Shown piece by piece: positions 7,425 through 16,400 of a DNA stretch of 64,000 bases (position 1 is the stretch's first letter; every line of letters starts with the position of its first letter). The notes below the pieces were generated by a model, which saw only the letters and a list, made by a program, of their open reading frames with translations, was not told the origin of the DNA and ran no database searches. Made by a program: the position numbers and the translations under genes. This DNA is from Curtobacterium ammoniigenes NBRC 101786 (GTDB lineage Bacteria > Actinomycetota > Actinomycetes > Actinomycetales > Microbacteriaceae), in contig NZ_BCSV01000001.1 in the NCBI RefSeq assembly GCF_001571045.1, positions 1-64,000 of the forward strand, given 5' to 3'.

Positions 7425-8633
7425 ATGACTGCTGCGACTGCTGACCTCGTCGACGAGGACCGGCCCCTCGAGCACGCGCACCATCGCCACGGCTGGTGGT
7501 GGAAGACGCTGCTCGTCGGCTTGGCGCTCTGGATCGTGACGATCGTCGTCACCGTTCTGACGCTGAACACGAACCTCGTGCCGACGATCATCCTGATCGG
7601 CTCGTTCCTCGTCCCATTCACGGTGGTGCTGTTCGTCATCGAGCGTGTCACGGGCACGGTCAGCACGATGCAGCTCGTCGTCGCGTTCTTCGTCGGCGGC
7701 ATCCTCGGCGTGCTCGGCGCGTCACTGCTCGAGTCGGACCTTCGTCCGAGCGCATTCGTCTACGTGCTCGTGGGATTCGTCGAGGAGTTCGTCAAGGGCG
7801 TCCTGCTGCTGATCGTCGGCTGGCGCGTCCGGCCGAAGAATGCGCGCCAAGGAGCCCTGCTGGGCGCGACGGTCGGCGCGGGCTTCGCTGCGTTCGAGTC
7901 AGCCGGCTACGCCTTCAACGCGGCGATCACGACCCGCGGGATCGATCTCTACTCGCTGCTGCAGACCGAGGTGATCCGGGCCGTCTTGGCGCCCGTGGGT
8001 CACGTGCTGTGGACGGCGATCCTCGGGGCGGTGCTCTTCGGGGTCGCATCGGGTAGCCGTCGCTTCCGGTTCTCCTGGATGCCCGTGATCGCCTATGTGG
8101 GCGTCGCACTGCTGCACGGGCTGTGGGATTCGACGAGCGGGATCGCGGCGGCGCTCGCGTTCATCTTCACCGGCACGACGCCCTTCGAGCTGGCGCATGG
8201 GCTCATCTCGCAGTCCGCGGCGGCAACCGTGAACTCCCTTGCGACCGCGCTCTATGTGATCGGCCTTGTGATCGTGTCGCTCATCGGCGTCGCGGTCCTG
8301 ATCTGGGTCCTCGTGCACTACGCACGGAAGCGTCGACGACTGCAGGCCGCACAAGGAGCGCCATGGGCGGGTGCACCGCAGTGGGCGGGGCAGCAGCAGT
8401 ATGGGCAGCAGCAGCAGTACGGGCAGCAGCCGCAGCAGTACGGGCAGCACCACGGCCAGCCGCAGCAGTACGGCCAGCACGAGTACGCCCAGCCGCAGCA
8501 GTACGACCAGCAGCAGCACGGCCACCACCAGCAGTATGGCCAGCACGGCTCAGCCCAGCAGCAGGCACAACCGGACCGCCCGCAGGAGCAGAACGGCTGG
8601 GACGGCACGCCGACGCCAGGCGCGGACCGATAA
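7425..8633 (+). CDS. PrsW-family intramembrane glutamic protease with Gln-rich tail
   Basis: Polytopic membrane protein of 402 residues. The PrsW signatures are present: EEFVKG (the EExxK pair), FAAFESAGYAF and a GHVLWTA histidine motif, all within predicted helices. PrsW proteins cleave membrane substrates; in Bacillus the target is an anti-sigma factor. The last 60-70 residues form a cytoplasmic low-complexity tail of QQYGQ/QPQQYGQ repeats, encoded by repetitive CAGCAG-type DNA likely to vary by slippage. ATG 7425 is favoured over ATG 7356 because a weak box (CACGAT) lies 6 bases upstream, but neither start has a clear ribosome site. No obvious substrate gene is adjacent. Confidence 0.85.
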   Translation: MTAATADLVDEDRPLEHAHHRHGWWWKTLLVGLALWIVTIVVTVLTLNTNLVPTIILIGSFLVPFTVVLFVIERVTGTVSTMQLVVAFFVGGILGVLGASLLESDLRPSAFVYVLVGFVEEFVKGVLLLIVGWRVRPKNARQGALLGATVGAGFAAFESAGYAFNAAITTRGIDLYSLLQTEVIRAVLAPVGHVLWTAILGAVLFGVASGSRRFRFSWMPVIAYVGVALLHGLWDSTSGIAAALAFIFTGTTPFELAHGLISQSAAATVNSLATALYVIGLVIVSLIGVAVLIWVLVHYARKRRRLQAAQGAPWAGAPQWAGQQQYGQQQQYGQQPQQYGQHHGQPQQYGQHEYAQPQQYDQQQHGHHQQYGQHGSAQQQAQPDRPQEQNGWDGTPTPGADR

Positions 8634-8667
8634 TCGGCCCCCGGGCGTCGGCCTCCCAGCCTGCCCG

Positions 8668-9654
8668 TCAGGGCTGCAGCAGCACCTTGCCGATCGCCCC
8701 TCCGGCGGCGATGCGCCGATGCGCATCAGCAGCATCGGCGAGGGGCAGGACGCTGTCGATGACCGGCGAGACCTGACCAGCGGCCACCATCGGCCACACG
8801 TTGTAGCGGACCGCCTCGACGATCGCGGCCTTCTCCGCCGCTGGACGCGCGCGGAGCGTCGTCGCCGTGATGCTCGCCCGCTTGCGCATGAGGAGACCGA
8901 GTTCGAGCGGCGCATCAGGCACATCGCCCACCGACCCGAGCACAATCAGGTGCCCGTTCGGGGCGAGCGCTTCGATGTTCCGGTGGAGGTATGCGGGCCC
9001 GACGATGTCCATGACGACATCGACGCCGCGGCCGTCGGTGAGCTCCCGGACGCGCTCCACGAAGTCGTCCTGGCGGTGATTGATGACCGTCTCGGCACCG
9101 AAGCGGGCGGCGGCCTCCGCCTTCGCATCGCTCCCGACGGTCGCGATGACGTGTGCGCCGAGCGCGGTCGCCCACTGGACGGCGTGCGAACCCATGCCGC
9201 TCGTCCCGCCGTGCACGAGCAGCGTCTCGCCGGGCCGGAGTCGGGCGATCATGCCGACGTTGGAGAACACGGTGCAGGCTGCTTCGGGAAGGCCGGCCGC
9301 CTCGACCAGATCGACGCTGCCCGGTACGGGCAGCACCTGTGCGGCGGGTACGGCGACGCGCTCGGCGTATCCGCCGCCGGTGAGCAGCGCGCAGACCCGA
9401 TCGCCGATCGCCCACCCGCTTCCGGCCAGTCCGGCGCCGATGCCGGCAACGGTCCCGGAGCATTCGAGGCCGAGAATCGGGCTCGCGCCCGGAGGCACGG
9501 GGTAGCGTCCGCGACGCTGCATCAGGTCTGCGTTGTTGACGCCGGCCGCCGCGACGTCGATCAGCAGCTCGCCGGGGCCCGGAACCGGGTCGGGGATATC
9601 GCTGATGACGAGGACGTCCTCGTCGCCGGGAGCGTCGAAGGTGATGGCACGCAT
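8668..9654 (-). CDS. NAD(P)H:quinone oxidoreductase, zinc-independent MDR family
   Basis: Medium-chain reductase of the quinone oxidoreductase/PIG3 class, 328 residues, complete. The catalytic domain holds VNNADLMQRRGRYPVPPG and GLECSGTV; the NADP-binding Rossmann fold has GGTSGMGSHAVQ. Zinc-ligand cysteines of true alcohol dehydrogenases are absent, as expected for the class. Probably reduces quinones or alpha,beta-unsaturated carbonyls. Start ATG 9654 is preceded by TAGCGT (9661-9666, minus strand) at 6 bases. Confidence 0.92.
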   Translation of the reverse strand: MRAITFDAPGDEDVLVISDIPDPVPGPGELLIDVAAAGVNNADLMQRRGRYPVPPGASPILGLECSGTVAGIGAGLAGSGWAIGDRVCALLTGGGYAERVAVPAAQVLPVPGSVDLVEAAGLPEAACTVFSNVGMIARLRPGETLLVHGGTSGMGSHAVQWATALGAHVIATVGSDAKAEAAARFGAETVINHRQDDFVERVRELTDGRGVDVVMDIVGPAYLHRNIEALAPNGHLIVLGSVGDVPDAPLELGLLMRKRASITATTLRARPAAEKAAIVEAVRYNVWPMVAAGQVSPVIDSVLPLADAADAHRRIAAGGAIGKVLLQP

Positions 9655-9660
9655 GCACCG

Positions 9661-9666
9661 ACGCTA
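9661..9666 (-). promoter_or_regulatory. -10 box for leaderless quinone oxidoreductase
   Basis: TAGCGT on the minus strand, 6 bases before ATG 9654; no Shine-Dalgarno sequence. Confidence 0.55.
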
Positions 9667-9688
9667 CGCCGCGACGGCCGACGGATGA

Positions 9689-10561
9689 TTACTCCGCGTG
9701 CACCGCGTCGAGGCGCTCGATCTCCTCGGGACGCAGCTTGACGGTTGCGGCCGTCACCGAGTCGAGGATCGACTGCGGACGCGATGCGCCCGGGATCGGG
9801 ATGACGACGTCGCTCTTCGCGAGCTCCCACGCGAGTGCGACGACCTGCGGCGAGACGCCGTGGTCGCGACCAACGCGCGCGAACTCCTCGAACGTGGAAC
9901 CGAGATCAGCCGCCGAGGAGATGCCGCCGAGCGGGCTCCACGGCAGGAACGCGATGTTCATCTCGTCGCAGAGTACGAGCTCCTCTTCGCTCGAGCGGAA
10001 CTTCGGCGAGAACTGGTTCTGCACGGACACCAGGCGCCCGCCGAGAATCTCGTTCGCCTCGCGGATCTGGTCCACGTTCGCGTTCGAGATGCCCGCCATC
10101 TTGATGACACCCTCGTCGAGCAGTTCGACGAGCGCGCCGATCGAGTCGGCGTAGGGGACCTTCGGGTCCGGGCGGTGGTACTGGTACAGGTCGATCGCGT
10201 CGACGCCGAGGCGCTTCGCGGACGCCTTCGCCGCCTCCTTCAGGTATGCCGGGTCGCCGTTCTGCGCCCACGGGCCGGGCTCCGGGCGCAGGTGACCGCC
10301 CTTGGTCGCGACGATCACGCCGGACGTGTCGCCCTTGTACTCGCGGATCGCCTTGGCGATGAGGAGTTCGTTGTGGCCGACCTCGTCGTGGGCGGCCAGA
10401 TGGTATGCGTCGGCGGTGTCGATAAGGGTGACCCCGGCCTCCAGTGCGGCGTGGATGGTGGCGATCGACTGTCGCTCGTCCTTGCGACCTTCGATCGACA
10501 TCGGCATGCCGCCGAGACCGATTGCACTGACCGACACGTCTCCGATGACTCGTTGCTTCAT
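9689..10561 (-). CDS. Aldo/keto reductase
   Basis: NADPH-dependent (beta/alpha)8-barrel reductase, 290 residues. IDTADAYH carries the catalytic Asp and Tyr, ATKGG the catalytic Lys, YQYHRPDP the catalytic His position, and VIPIPGASRPQS the NADP-binding end. Belongs to the yeast AAD/YajO-like branch that reduces aldehydes and ketones; substrate unknown. Start ATG 10561 gives a family-typical MKQRVIG beginning; a CATGCT box stands 6 bases upstream. Lies 34 bp upstream of the quinone oxidoreductase on the same strand. Confidence 0.9.
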   Translation of the reverse strand: MKQRVIGDVSVSAIGLGGMPMSIEGRKDERQSIATIHAALEAGVTLIDTADAYHLAAHDEVGHNELLIAKAIREYKGDTSGVIVATKGGHLRPEPGPWAQNGDPAYLKEAAKASAKRLGVDAIDLYQYHRPDPKVPYADSIGALVELLDEGVIKMAGISNANVDQIREANEILGGRLVSVQNQFSPKFRSSEEELVLCDEMNIAFLPWSPLGGISSAADLGSTFEEFARVGRDHGVSPQVVALAWELAKSDVVIPIPGASRPQSILDSVTAATVKLRPEEIERLDAVHAE

Positions 10562-10681
10562 GGCACCAGCATGCTCCACCGCGCGAGTGAGCGCTCTCTC
10601 ACGGCACCATGTTTCCATCGCGACGCGCGGCGCAGGCCGCAGCGCTGAGCGACACCCCGGCAGCAGGCGATTGGGAGCGGG

Positions 10682-12478
10682 TCAGCGCCCCGCGGCGTAC
10701 CCCTGCGCGCCCCGCGAGTTCGCGGCCGCTCCCACCACGCCCGTCGCCGGATCACGGGTGACCGCCGAGAGGCGACCGAGCGTCCAACCGCCGGCGCGCG
10801 TGATCACGTGACCACGTGCCTCCAGAGCGGCGATCACGGCATCACCGAGCCGATCCTCGACGACCAGACCACCCGGCTCCCAGGTCCGGGGCCAGAACGA
10901 CCCCGGGAACGAGGTCGTGTGCAGCGCCGGCGCGTCGATCGCCTCCTGCGGCGAGTAGCCGCCCACGATCGTGCGGAGCAGGTAGAGCAGCTGCCACTGA
11001 TCCTGCTGATCGCCGCCGGGCGAGCCGAGCGCCGACACGGGCACACCGTCGCGCAGCACCAGCGTCGGCGTCAGCGTGGTGCGCGGCCGCTTGCCCGGCG
11101 TCAGCGTCGACGCCGTACCCGGCTCGAGCCAGGTCATCTGGAGGCGCGTACCAAGACAGAAGCCGAGCTCGGGGATCGTCGGCGACGACTGCAGCCAGCC
11201 GCCGGACGGCGTCGCGGCGATCATGTTGCCCCAGCGGTCCACGACGTCGATGTGGCAGGTGTCCCCGCGCGTCACACCGTCGCGGTTCACGGTCGGCTCA
11301 CCGACGCCCACCGCCGGTTCCGCCGACGGCGGCGCGTACGAGGTACGGAGCGGCGGCAGCGCGGCCGGCCCGTCCCCGACGTGGCCCGGCCGGAACGCGT
11401 GCGAAGCCGCGTCGGCGATGAGCGCTCGCCGCGCGGCGATGTAGGCCGGATCGAGGAGCGCGTCGAGCGGCACCGCATGGTCGCCGAAATACGCCTCGCG
11501 GTCGGCGAGCGAGAGCTTCTGCGCCTCGGTGATGGTGTGCGCGCCGAGCTCCGTCGATGGATCGAGATGGTCGTCGTCGAAGCCGTCGAGGATCGCGAGC
11601 GACTCCAGAAGCGCCGGGCCCTGCCCCCACGCGCCGGTCTTCGCGATCACGTGTCCGCGGAACGTGATGGTGGCGGCCGCCTCGTACGTCGCGCGGAACG
11701 CCCGCATGTCCTCCGCGGTGATGACGCCCGCGTGGTCGGTGCCGGACGCGTGGCGATGCGGATCGCGGACGAACCGCTCGATGGCCTCGGCCACGAATCC
11801 GCCGGCCCATTCCTCGCGTGCCGCGTCGATCGCAGCGACCCGATCGTCGAGGCCGTCGCCGGCCGCGACAAGACGCTCCAGCACTGCGGCGTAGCGCTCG
11901 TTCTTGACGACCTCGCCGGCGACGGGAACCCGGCCCTCTGGGAGCCACCGCTCGCTCGATGACGGCCAGTGGTCGCGGAACAGCCGCTCGACCTGACCGA
12001 TCGTCGCCGCGACGCGCGGGGCGATCGGGTGACCATCGCGGGCGAGGTCGATCGCGTACCGGAGCACGTCGGCGAGACGCCAGGTGCCGTGATCGCGGAG
12101 CAGGAGGAGCCAGGCGTCCACCGCGCCGGGCACGGCCGCTGCCAGCGCACCAGCGCCCGGGACGAGCTCGAGCCCTTCCGCCCGGTAATGCTCGACGGTC
12201 GCACCGGCCGGCGCTGGGCCCTGGCCCACGAGCACGGTCGGGGTCGGGTCGTCCGCGGTCGCGAACACCGCGGTCATGTCGCCGCCCGGACCGTTGAGGT
12301 GCGGTTCGACGACGTGGAGGGCGAACGCGCCGGCAACCGCGGCATCGAAGGCGTTGCCGCCGCGCTCGAGGACGGACTGCGCGGCCGCTGTCGCAAGCCA
12401 GTGCGTGCTGGCACTCATGCCGAACGTGCCGGCGAGGTCGGGGCGGGTGAGATCTGCGGGGGGTGGGGTGAACGTCAT
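10682..12478 (-). CDS. Gamma-glutamyltransferase
   Basis: N-terminal-nucleophile hydrolase, 598 residues. It resembles the glutathione hydrolase family: GGNAFDAAVAGAFALHVVEPHLNGPGGD in the large-subunit part, and a GDTCHIDVVD cleavage site whose Thr407 would be the autoprocessing nucleophile, followed by PSGGWLQSS and SALGSPGGDQ. Family members cleave gamma-glutamyl amides; with mycothiol in place of glutathione, the physiological substrate here is open. No signal peptide is evident, so a cytoplasmic role or a distinct acylase specificity is possible. The ATG is 2 bp after the stop of the CitE-like gene, so the two are co-transcribed. Confidence 0.9.
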   Translation of the reverse strand: MTFTPPPADLTRPDLAGTFGMSASTHWLATAAAQSVLERGGNAFDAAVAGAFALHVVEPHLNGPGGDMTAVFATADDPTPTVLVGQGPAPAGATVEHYRAEGLELVPGAGALAAAVPGAVDAWLLLLRDHGTWRLADVLRYAIDLARDGHPIAPRVAATIGQVERLFRDHWPSSSERWLPEGRVPVAGEVVKNERYAAVLERLVAAGDGLDDRVAAIDAAREEWAGGFVAEAIERFVRDPHRHASGTDHAGVITAEDMRAFRATYEAAATITFRGHVIAKTGAWGQGPALLESLAILDGFDDDHLDPSTELGAHTITEAQKLSLADREAYFGDHAVPLDALLDPAYIAARRALIADAASHAFRPGHVGDGPAALPPLRTSYAPPSAEPAVGVGEPTVNRDGVTRGDTCHIDVVDRWGNMIAATPSGGWLQSSPTIPELGFCLGTRLQMTWLEPGTASTLTPGKRPRTTLTPTLVLRDGVPVSALGSPGGDQQDQWQLLYLLRTIVGGYSPQEAIDAPALHTTSFPGSFWPRTWEPGGLVVEDRLGDAVIAALEARGHVITRAGGWTLGRLSAVTRDPATGVVGAAANSRGAQGYAAGR

Positions 12479-12480
12479 GA

Positions 12481-13362
12481 TCAGCGCGGCGTCACACCGA
12501 AGGCCTCGGCGAGGCGCTGGATCTTCTGCGCCCGCCCGAGTCGCGGCAGGTCCGAGCCGTCGCGGATCACGCGGCCTCGGGCCTCGAAGTCGTCGAGGAA
12601 GTCCTGCGCCCAGGCGACATCCGTCGGGGTGGGGGAGATGACCTCGTTGATGACCGGCAGCTGCTCGACGTCCAGGCAGAGCTTGCCCGTCAGGCCGAGG
12701 GAGACGGCGACCTGCGACTGCTCGCGGAGGATCGGGTGCGACGTTCCCACGGTCGGGCCATCGATCGGACCCGGCAGCCGGCCGACGCGAGAAGCCACGA
12801 CGAGTCGCGAGCGCGGATACGCCATGGCGAGCGTGTCCGCGCTGGTGCCGGTGTCGCGTCGGTAGTCGCCCGAGCCGAAGGCGAGCCGGAATGCGCCCTG
12901 TGCTTTCGCGATCGACGTCGCCTCTTCGACGCCGACCGCCGACTCGACGAGCGCGATGACGGGGGTGTGCCCGCCCAGCCGGTGCCAGGTGTCGGTGACC
13001 TGTGCTGCGGCCTCCGTCTTGGCGAGCATCACGCCCCGGAGGCCGGGGAGGCCACGGAGCTCCTCGACGTCGTCCGCCCAGAAGTCGGTCGTGACGTCGT
13101 TGATCCGCACCCACGCCTCACCGCCGCCGGCGAGCCACGCGGCGACATCCGTTCGTGCGGCGGGCTTCAGCTTCGGGTCGACCGCGTCCTCGATGTCGAG
13201 GATGACCTGGTCGGCACGCGACCGTGCGGCTCGATCGAAGCCGTCCGACGCCGTGCCGGAGACGAGGAGCCACGAGCGTGAGATCTCCGCCGGCACCTCC
13301 GGGCGCGTCCGTTTGGCGGGAACGGTGGACTCCGTCTGAGCGGTGCGGTCGTCGATGGCCAT
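12481..13362 (-). CDS. HpcH/HpaI aldolase / CitE-like lyase
   Basis: 293-residue TIM-barrel C-C lyase of the CitE/malyl-CoA-lyase family. DQVILDIEDAVDP holds the metal-binding acidic pair, VRIND and IALVESAVGV further barrel strands, and the segment after GKLCLD the C-terminal helices. Stand-alone CitE homologues cleave or form beta-hydroxyacyl-CoA or citramalyl-CoA type bonds; no citrate lyase alpha or gamma subunit is nearby. It lies 2 bp upstream of the gamma-glutamyltransferase. The N-terminal 25 residues are probably disordered. Start ATG 13362 could be a few codons off. Confidence 0.85.
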   Translation of the reverse strand: MAIDDRTAQTESTVPAKRTRPEVPAEISRSWLLVSGTASDGFDRAARSRADQVILDIEDAVDPKLKPAARTDVAAWLAGGGEAWVRINDVTTDFWADDVEELRGLPGLRGVMLAKTEAAAQVTDTWHRLGGHTPVIALVESAVGVEEATSIAKAQGAFRLAFGSGDYRRDTGTSADTLAMAYPRSRLVVASRVGRLPGPIDGPTVGTSHPILREQSQVAVSLGLTGKLCLDVEQLPVINEVISPTPTDVAWAQDFLDDFEARGRVIRDGSDLPRLGRAQKIQRLAEAFGVTPR

Positions 13363-13437
13363 GCCTCGTTGGTATCACACCGACGGCCGATGTCCCGAAA
13401 CAACGGGTCATTGCCGGTTTGGCTTTGTGAAGCCGCC

Positions 13438-13443
13438 TACAGT
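13438..13443 (+). promoter_or_regulatory. -10 box for leaderless pseudo-helicase
   Basis: TACAGT, 6 bases, then GTG 13450. This defines the start of the downstream gene, whose frame is otherwise open from 13369. Confidence 0.5.
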
Positions 13444-13449
13444 ATCGGT

Positions 13450-16400
13450 GTGTGGCGCGCCGACAGGATCTCAGACCGCGGGGGCGACGGAAACGATGAC
13501 GTCCCCTCGGGTGCTGTCGCGCGCGAGTCGAACGATGCAGCGACGGGGCCGGGGAACAACCCGGACGACGGCGACCTGACGCAGGCGTTCGCGCCGCTGC
13601 CGGAGCCGCAGGTCACCGCACCGCACCAGCTGAGCCTCGGAGACCCGCGGCTCGTCGCCGGTAACGCGGCGGAGCCGGTCTGGGAGAACTGGCGCGCGCA
13701 GCTCGCCGGGGTCGGGGGCACGAGCCCGCTGATCCACTTCAGCGATCACCCCGCGGCACGCATCGAGCTCTCGACCACCCACCCGGGCGGTCTGGCGCAG
13801 TTCATCACCGGCAAGACCACACTGCTGTCGAGCCTCATCCGCGATGATGTCGCGCTGCGCGCCGCCCGCGTCGCCGCCGGCAACGTCGAAGAGAAGGGAA
13901 CGGAGCTCGCCACCGTCCGCGGCATCGACGCGGTCAAGCTCGGGATCGGCATCGCCGACTGGGCGCACGCCGACGTCACGTATCGCGGCCCGGTGCTGCT
14001 CCGACCACTCGCGATCCGGAGGCACGGCCGCGATTTCGAGGTCCGCCTCCTCGGGGAGCCGATCCTGAACCCGGGCCTGGCCGACGCACTGCGGCAGCAG
14101 TTCGGGATCACCCTCGACGCCCAGGCGTTCGTCGCACTCGCGCAGCAGGACGGCTCGTTCACGCCGAACCCGGTCATCGATCGTCTGCGCGGACTGACCG
14201 CACACCTGGAGCACTTCTCGGTTCACCCACGGCTCGTCGTCTCCACGTTCGCCGAGGTCGCCACCGCGATGGTGGACGACACGACGAGTCTCGCGCACCC
14301 GATCCTCGACGCGCTCGCCGGCAACCCGAGCGCCAAGTGGCAGGTCGAGCAGTCGTATCGGCCGGTCGAGCAGACGCCCTCCGACGAGCGCAGCCCCGAT
14401 ACGGACACGCTCCTCCTCGACGCGGACGATGAGCAGGAGAACGTGATCGCACAGATCACCGCCGGCAATTCGATCGTCGTGAAGACACTGCCGGGGACCG
14501 GCGGCACGCAGACCATCGTCAATGCGATCGGCGGACTCGTCGCCGCGAACAAGCGGGTGCTCGTCGTCAGTCCGCGTCGGGCAACGCTCCGCGGCATCGC
14601 CGCGCGGTTCGCCGACGTGCATCTTCCCGGCGTCGCCGTCACGCCGGCGTCCCTCCGACGGGACCTCATCCGCGCCATCACGCGGAACGAGAAAGCGACG
14701 AAACCGAGCCTCCGCGAAGTCGACGACGCACTCGTCCGGCTGCGCAAAGTCCTGCTCGACTACCGCGGCGCGCTCCGGCGCACGGACGGCGACTTCGGCG
14801 TCTCCGTCCTCGACTGCCTGATCGAACTGTCCCGGCTGTCGCTGCTCCCGACGCCGCCGTCGACGACGGCGCGCCTGTCGCGGCAGTCCGTGATGTCGAT
14901 GGTCGACGGCCGCGCTCGCGTCGCCGAGACGATGGTGAGCGCCGCCAACCTCGGCGAGTTCAAGTACGGACCGGACGACTCGCCCTGGTACGGCGCGAAG
15001 TTCGCGTCGAGCAGCGCCGCCCAGCGCACCCACCAGATCGCGAAGGACCTGCACGCCCAGGCGCTGCCGACGCTGCTCGACCGTGCGAACGACCTCATCG
15101 GCTCGACCCGCATGCGCGCGTTCCAGACCATCAACGAGCTCGGTGTGTTCCTCCGCCTCCTCACCGAGATCCGGGACACGCTCGACCGGTTCCTGCCCGT
15201 CGTGTTTGACCGTTCCGTGTCGGAGCTCGTCGCAGCGACGGCCCCGCGCGGGGAGGGCGCGCCGATGTCGGCGACGAACCGCCGCCGACTCCGCAAGCTC
15301 GCGCGCGAGTACGTCCGGCCGGGCGTGCACGTGTCGGATCTGCACGAGGCGCTGACGCGGGTGCAGCAGCAGCGAACCGCGTGGCAGCAATACGTGTCGG
15401 CCGGCGTGCAGCCCGAGGTGCCGAGCGGCATCGGCGACGTGCAGGTGCTCTTCTCGAACGTGGTCGAGGACCTCCGCCGTCTCGACGAGCCGCTCGGACG
15501 CCACGGCAGCGCCGAACTCGCCAACCTGCCCGTCGCGGACCTCACAGCGTTCATCGCGTCCCTCGCCGCGGAGTCGGATGTCCTGCACAACCTGCAGGAG
15601 CGGACGGAACTGATGACGACCCTCCGGGATCTGCAGCTCGAGCCGCTCATCACGGATCTCGCGAACCGTCACGTCCCGGACACGCAGGTCGCCGCCGAGC
15701 TCGAGCTGGCGTGGTGGCAATCCGCGCTCGAGATCATGCTCGAGTCGGATCGTGCACTGCTCGGCGCGAACACCGACATGCTCGACCGCGTGGAGGCCGA
15801 TTTCCGGCTCGTCGACGATGCCCATGCGGCCGGAGTGTCGCAGGGTCTCGCGTGGCAGCTTGCGGAGAACTGGAACGTCGGCCTCGTCGACTGGCCGGAA
15901 GAAGCCACTGGCCTGAAGACGCAGCTGAAAGACGGGGCGATCTCGTCCCGCCTGCTGCAGGATTCCGCGCCGCACCTCTCGCGATCGATCGCGCCGGTGT
16001 GGCTCGCCTCGCCGTATGAGATCGCCGATGTGACCGACACGATGCCGTTCGACACGGTGTTCCTCGTCGACGCCGGTGCGGTCACGATCGCGGAATCCGT
16101 CGGCGCGATCCGTCGGGCGCGGCAGACCGTCGTCTTCGGCGATCCGGTCACCCAGACGCCGTCGCCGTTCCGGATCGCCGTCGATCCGGCACACCGCTCG
16201 CTCGACGTCGATGAGCAGACCCTCGACGCGCTGCATGCCGATTCGGCGCTCGCCCGGCTCTCGACCCTGCTGCCGACGCTGTCGCTGACCCGCTCGTACC
16301 GCGCTGGCGGCGAGGACCTTGCCGAACTCGTCAATCGGCGCTTCTACGGCGGTCGGATCGAGTCGCTGCCGTGGGCCGGTTCGTTCCTCGGGCACGGATC

